A stretch of DNA of 64,000 nucleotides. Source: Curtobacterium sp. L6-1 (lineage in GTDB: Bacteria; Actinomycetota; Actinomycetes; Actinomycetales; Microbacteriaceae). The position numbers and the translations under genes were made by a program. Within the stretch, counting starts at the first letter, position 1. Each line of letters opens with the position of its first letter. The stretch spans positions 2,852,001 through 2,916,000 of the forward strand of contig NZ_CP076544.1 in assembly GCF_018885305.1 (NCBI RefSeq), in the 5' to 3' direction. Of this stretch, positions 62,401 to 64,000 are shown piece after piece. Under the pieces are notes generated by a model that had not been told where the DNA came from, made no database searches, and was given only the letters and a program-made list of their open reading frames with translations.

Positions 62401-64000
62401 GCTCGTCGGGGCGATGCGGGAGGCGCGGGACCTGGCCGACGTCGGGCCGCTGCACTCGCCGTGGTTGCCGCCCCTGCCGGAGGCGCTGCCGCTCACCGCG
62501 GTGGCCTCGGCAGCCGTCGGAGCCCGGAACGGCGGAGAGGTAACCGGTCCTGACGGTTCACCGATATCCTTCGCATGGGCGCTCGAGGACCTGCCCGACA
62601 CCCAGGAGCAGCGCGCCGCGACGATCGACCTCGACCGCTTCGGCCACATGTACGTCGTCGGGGCGCCGGGTTCCGGACGGTCCCAGGCGCTCCGGACCCT
62701 CGCCGCGGCCGCTGCCGGCGCGATCCGGTCCTCGGACCTCCACCTCTACGCCGTCGACTGCGGCAACGGCGCCCTCGCCGCGTTGCAGACGCTCCCCCAC
62801 TGCGGAGCCGTCGCCCAGCGCACCCAGGTGGAACGCGCCTCCCGGCTCATCGAACGGCTGACCCGCGAGACGGCGCGACGACACGACGTCATCGCGGCGG
62901 CGGGAGCCGCGAACATCACGGAGCAGCGTGCGGGCGCCGTGCCGGCGGAGCGGCTGCCGCACGTCCTGGTGCTGATCGACCGGTGGGAGAACTTCACCAC
63001 CACGCTCGGCGAGGTCGACGGCGGCTCGCTCACCGACGCGGTCCAGTCGCTCCTGCGCGACGGTGCCGGAGCCGGCATCCACGTCGTCATCTCCGGCGAC
63101 CGGTCACTGCTCGCGTCGCGGATGACGACCCTGACCGACGAGAAGCTCGTCCTGCGCCTGACGGACCGCCTCGACTACTCGCTCGGCGGGATCAACCACC
63201 GGCAGCTGCCCGCGTCGATCCCGCCCGGCCGTGGGTTCCGGGCCGACAGCGGCACCGAGGTGCACATCGCCACCCTCGGCGACGACGTGTCCGGGCAGGG
63301 GCAGACGGCGGCCGTGCAGGCCCTCGCCCGACGTGTCCGGACCGACGAGGAGGCACTGGCACTCCCCCGCATCCGGCCGTTCCGTGTCGACTCCCTGCCG
63401 AAGGACCTGGACCTCGACGGAGCCCTCGCACTCGACGGGGCACCCGCTCCCGCGCCCATGGTGGCCGTGACCGGGATCGGCGGCGACGACATGGCGCTGC
63501 AGACCGTCGACCTGCGCGAGGGCGGCGGCACCTTCCTGGTGGCCGGGCCGTCGCGCGCTGGACGGTCGACGATGGTCGCCGCGATGGCCCGCTCGCTGCT
63601 GGCGGGTGGGACGCCGATCGTCGTGTTCGCCCCGCGGCCGGGCGCTGTGCGCGACCTGGCGGAGCTGCCCGGCGTGCTGGCGACCGTGACCGGCGACGAC
63701 GTCACCCCGGCGGACGTCGCGGTGCTGCTCGACCGGCCCGGTGTGGTGCTCGTCGTCGACGACGGGGAGCTCCTCATCGACTGCTCCGCCAAGGCAGAGC
63801 TGCGGACGTTCGTGCGCGGGCTCGTCGACAACGGGCAGGGGCTCGTGCTCGGGGGGAACACCACGGGGCTCGCTGCCGGGTTCGGCGGGTGGCAGGTGGA
63901 CGCGAAGAAGAACCGGCGCGGGGCGCTGCTGTCCCCGCAGGACACGCTCGCCGGGGACCTGGTGGGGGTCCGGATCTCGCGGTCGTCGATCTCGCCGCGC
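59462..64000 (+). CDS. FHA/ubiquitin-like N terminus plus FtsK/SpoIIIE ATPase, EssC/EccC-type T7SS motor (3' truncated by window)
   Basis: 1513 codons are visible and the frame is open to the window end. Residues 1-75 look ubiquitin- or FHA-like (MRVLLTVVDDGTGDRSDV, LVDGAVLHIG); about 95-285 has FHA-like fragments around a Gly/Asp/His repeat linker. Two membrane helices lie at about 303-322 and 326-345. ATPase module 1 has a full Walker A, GTTGSGKSEF (723-732, K729), VLVDYKGGAAF and Walker B LVLVIDEFAAM. Modules 2 (GAPGSGRSQ, about 1067) and 3 (GPSRAGRST, about 1362) have Arg in place of the Walker Lys. EssC of Firmicutes has the same domain order; EccC lacks the FHA part. It drives export of Esx-like substrates encoded upstream. 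Confidence 0.9.
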   Translation, partial: MRVLLTVVDDGTGDRSDVLVDAAGHVSMRTLVDAVARRAGTAPLPLGAADGDVTFADSGLVDGAVLHIGAPAVDGPRRGLVDLLVAGGVGSGRTVRVGAGTVRIAVTPDGTTRTGAASAGLPALEARIAFDGSVTVRRAVAPTADGHGADGHGADGYGADGAHTSAGPHGGHDGPDEGPEQGAGTDVGGVPGAVSFSSARSVTTAVPAGAVTPDEAVDSTLVDGAALDGETLGTEWVAWPAGALLRVGETALTVQPVAVVDRMLLRPPDSGQLDFNRPPRLLPPLRPTSFRIPKPPVPPQRSALPWIMVFVPAMFGIVMATVFHSPFYLLFAAMTPIMVIGQTVTARKTGKKSHRRALADHAARVTAIEAAVDAAVLAERDQRRTDAADAAGLRLTATTPTRRLWERRPTDADHLHVRVGIGDLPATVTVDDERDQDRLDQGPRWTRDVPVTVPLGEVGVIGIAGPGAWPRRTGRWVLGQLAVTQSPREVQFVVLTSRTAVEDWAWTVWLPHLRPTGGQEALALIGADAETIGRRLAELTQILAERRAERQKNVNSRRRFSPEIVVVLDGARRLRAMPGVVGLLRDGPACGIRLVCIDGEEWQLPEECVATVLHRSETQLVLRRQLAAPVDLVLADRVDDDWFEEVARALSPLRDTSGSDGDGLVPDAARLLDVLDLPQPTGAGMAARWRSTSPTTSAVVGIGIDGPFELDLVRDGPHALVAGTTGSGKSEFLQTLVASLAAANRPDRMTFVLVDYKGGAAFSVASELPHTVGLVTDLDQHLVERALRSLRAELTRREHVLAASGAKDIEDHEAHLVRGGAGEQMPRLVLVIDEFAAMVSELPDFVAGLIGIAQRGRSLGVHLVLATQRPGGVVGPDIRANTNLRVALRMTDGGESTDVIDVADAARIPKSVPGRAYARLGHSSVVPFQSARVGGRWSGEQDPAAALPFVRALGWRDFAMTPPERPARSGSGSAATDLSVLVGAMREARDLADVGPLHSPWLPPLPEALPLTAVASAAVGARNGGEVTGPDGSPISFAWALEDLPDTQEQRAATIDLDRFGHMYVVGAPGSGRSQALRTLAAAAAGAIRSSDLHLYAVDCGNGALAALQTLPHCGAVAQRTQVERASRLIERLTRETARRHDVIAAAGAANITEQRAGAVPAERLPHVLVLIDRWENFTTTLGEVDGGSLTDAVQSLLRDGAGAGIHVVISGDRSLLASRMTTLTDEKLVLRLTDRLDYSLGGINHRQLPASIPPGRGFRADSGTEVHIATLGDDVSGQGQTAAVQALARRVRTDEEALALPRIRPFRVDSLPKDLDLDGALALDGAPAPAPMVAVTGIGGDDMALQTVDLREGGGTFLVAGPSRAGRSTMVAAMARSLLAGGTPIVVFAPRPGAVRDLAELPGVLATVTGDDVTPADVAVLLDRPGVVLVVDDGELLIDCSAKAELRTFVRGLVDNGQGLVLGGNTTGLAAGFGGWQVDAKKNRRGALLSPQDTLAGDLVGVRISRSSISPR

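Noticed and set aside
58328-62455. A 1375-codon open frame on the - strand in the T7SS-like locus
   Set aside because: The + strand frame from 59462 has a full Walker A/B set and membrane helices and continues to the window end; the - frame is compositional.

Overview
The window is about 70% G+C chromosomal DNA around the replication origin of a high-GC Gram-positive bacterium. The gene order rpmH-rnpA-yidD-yidC-jag-rsmG-parA-parB to the right of dnaA, and dnaN-gnd-recF-DUF721-gyrB-gyrA to the left, together with the fhaA-fhaB-pstP-rodA-pbpA-kinase-pknB-trpG-crgA cluster, is typical of Actinomycetota. Protein sequences and the MurJ/DUF6049, DUF3566 and FHA-FtsK genes point to Microbacteriaceae, possibly a Curtobacterium relative (inference; no search was run).

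Layout. 1-8.5 kb is accessory metabolism and regulation: a truncated Gfo/Idh/MocA oxidoreductase, TetR and MarR regulators, a manganese catalase with an SDR partner, a secreted metzincin-like protease, two more SDR proteins and an alpha/beta hydrolase. 8.7 kb holds tRNA-Leu(CAG). 8.8-19.3 kb is the cell-wall growth and division cluster: two FHA proteins, PP2C phosphatase, RodA/FtsW, PbpA, two Ser/Thr kinases with extracellular PASTA domains, TrpG/PabA and CrgA. 19.3-19.8 kb is an unexpected cluster of eight DnaA-box-like sites. 19.8-23 kb holds rhomboid protease, cyclophilin, a membrane protein, an 0.8 kb gene-free stretch full of repeats, tRNA-Ala(TGC) and tRNA-Ile(GAT). 23-32.3 kb is DUF3566-gyrA-gyrB-DUF721-recF-gnd-dnaN, all leftward. 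oriC lies at about 32.3-32.75 kb, followed by dnaA.

34.7-39.8 kb runs rightward from rpmH to parB. A parS site sits at the 5' end of parA and three more lie in a 3.1 kb stretch without credible genes (39.8-42.9 kb), which also carries degenerate 28-bp tandem repeats. Then, leftward, come ddl, an aminotransferase, trxA, trxB and a 1449-codon gene that fuses a DUF6049-like secreted domain to MurJ. 51.4-54.7 kb, rightward, holds a frameshifted CCA-adding enzyme gene and rpsF-ssb-rpsR-rplI.

The last 9 kb is a rightward locus resembling a type VII secretion system: two small WXG100/Esx-like proteins, a 479-aa protein with a T7SS-signal-like N terminus and hydrophobic segments, two unfamiliar proteins that may be distant paralogues, a one-helix membrane protein, and a very large FHA/FtsK-SpoIIIE ATPase. 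The ATPase has the EssC-like order (N-terminal forkhead/ubiquitin-like region, two membrane helices, three ATPase modules) and is cut by the window end. This locus is the best candidate here for a poorly described system.
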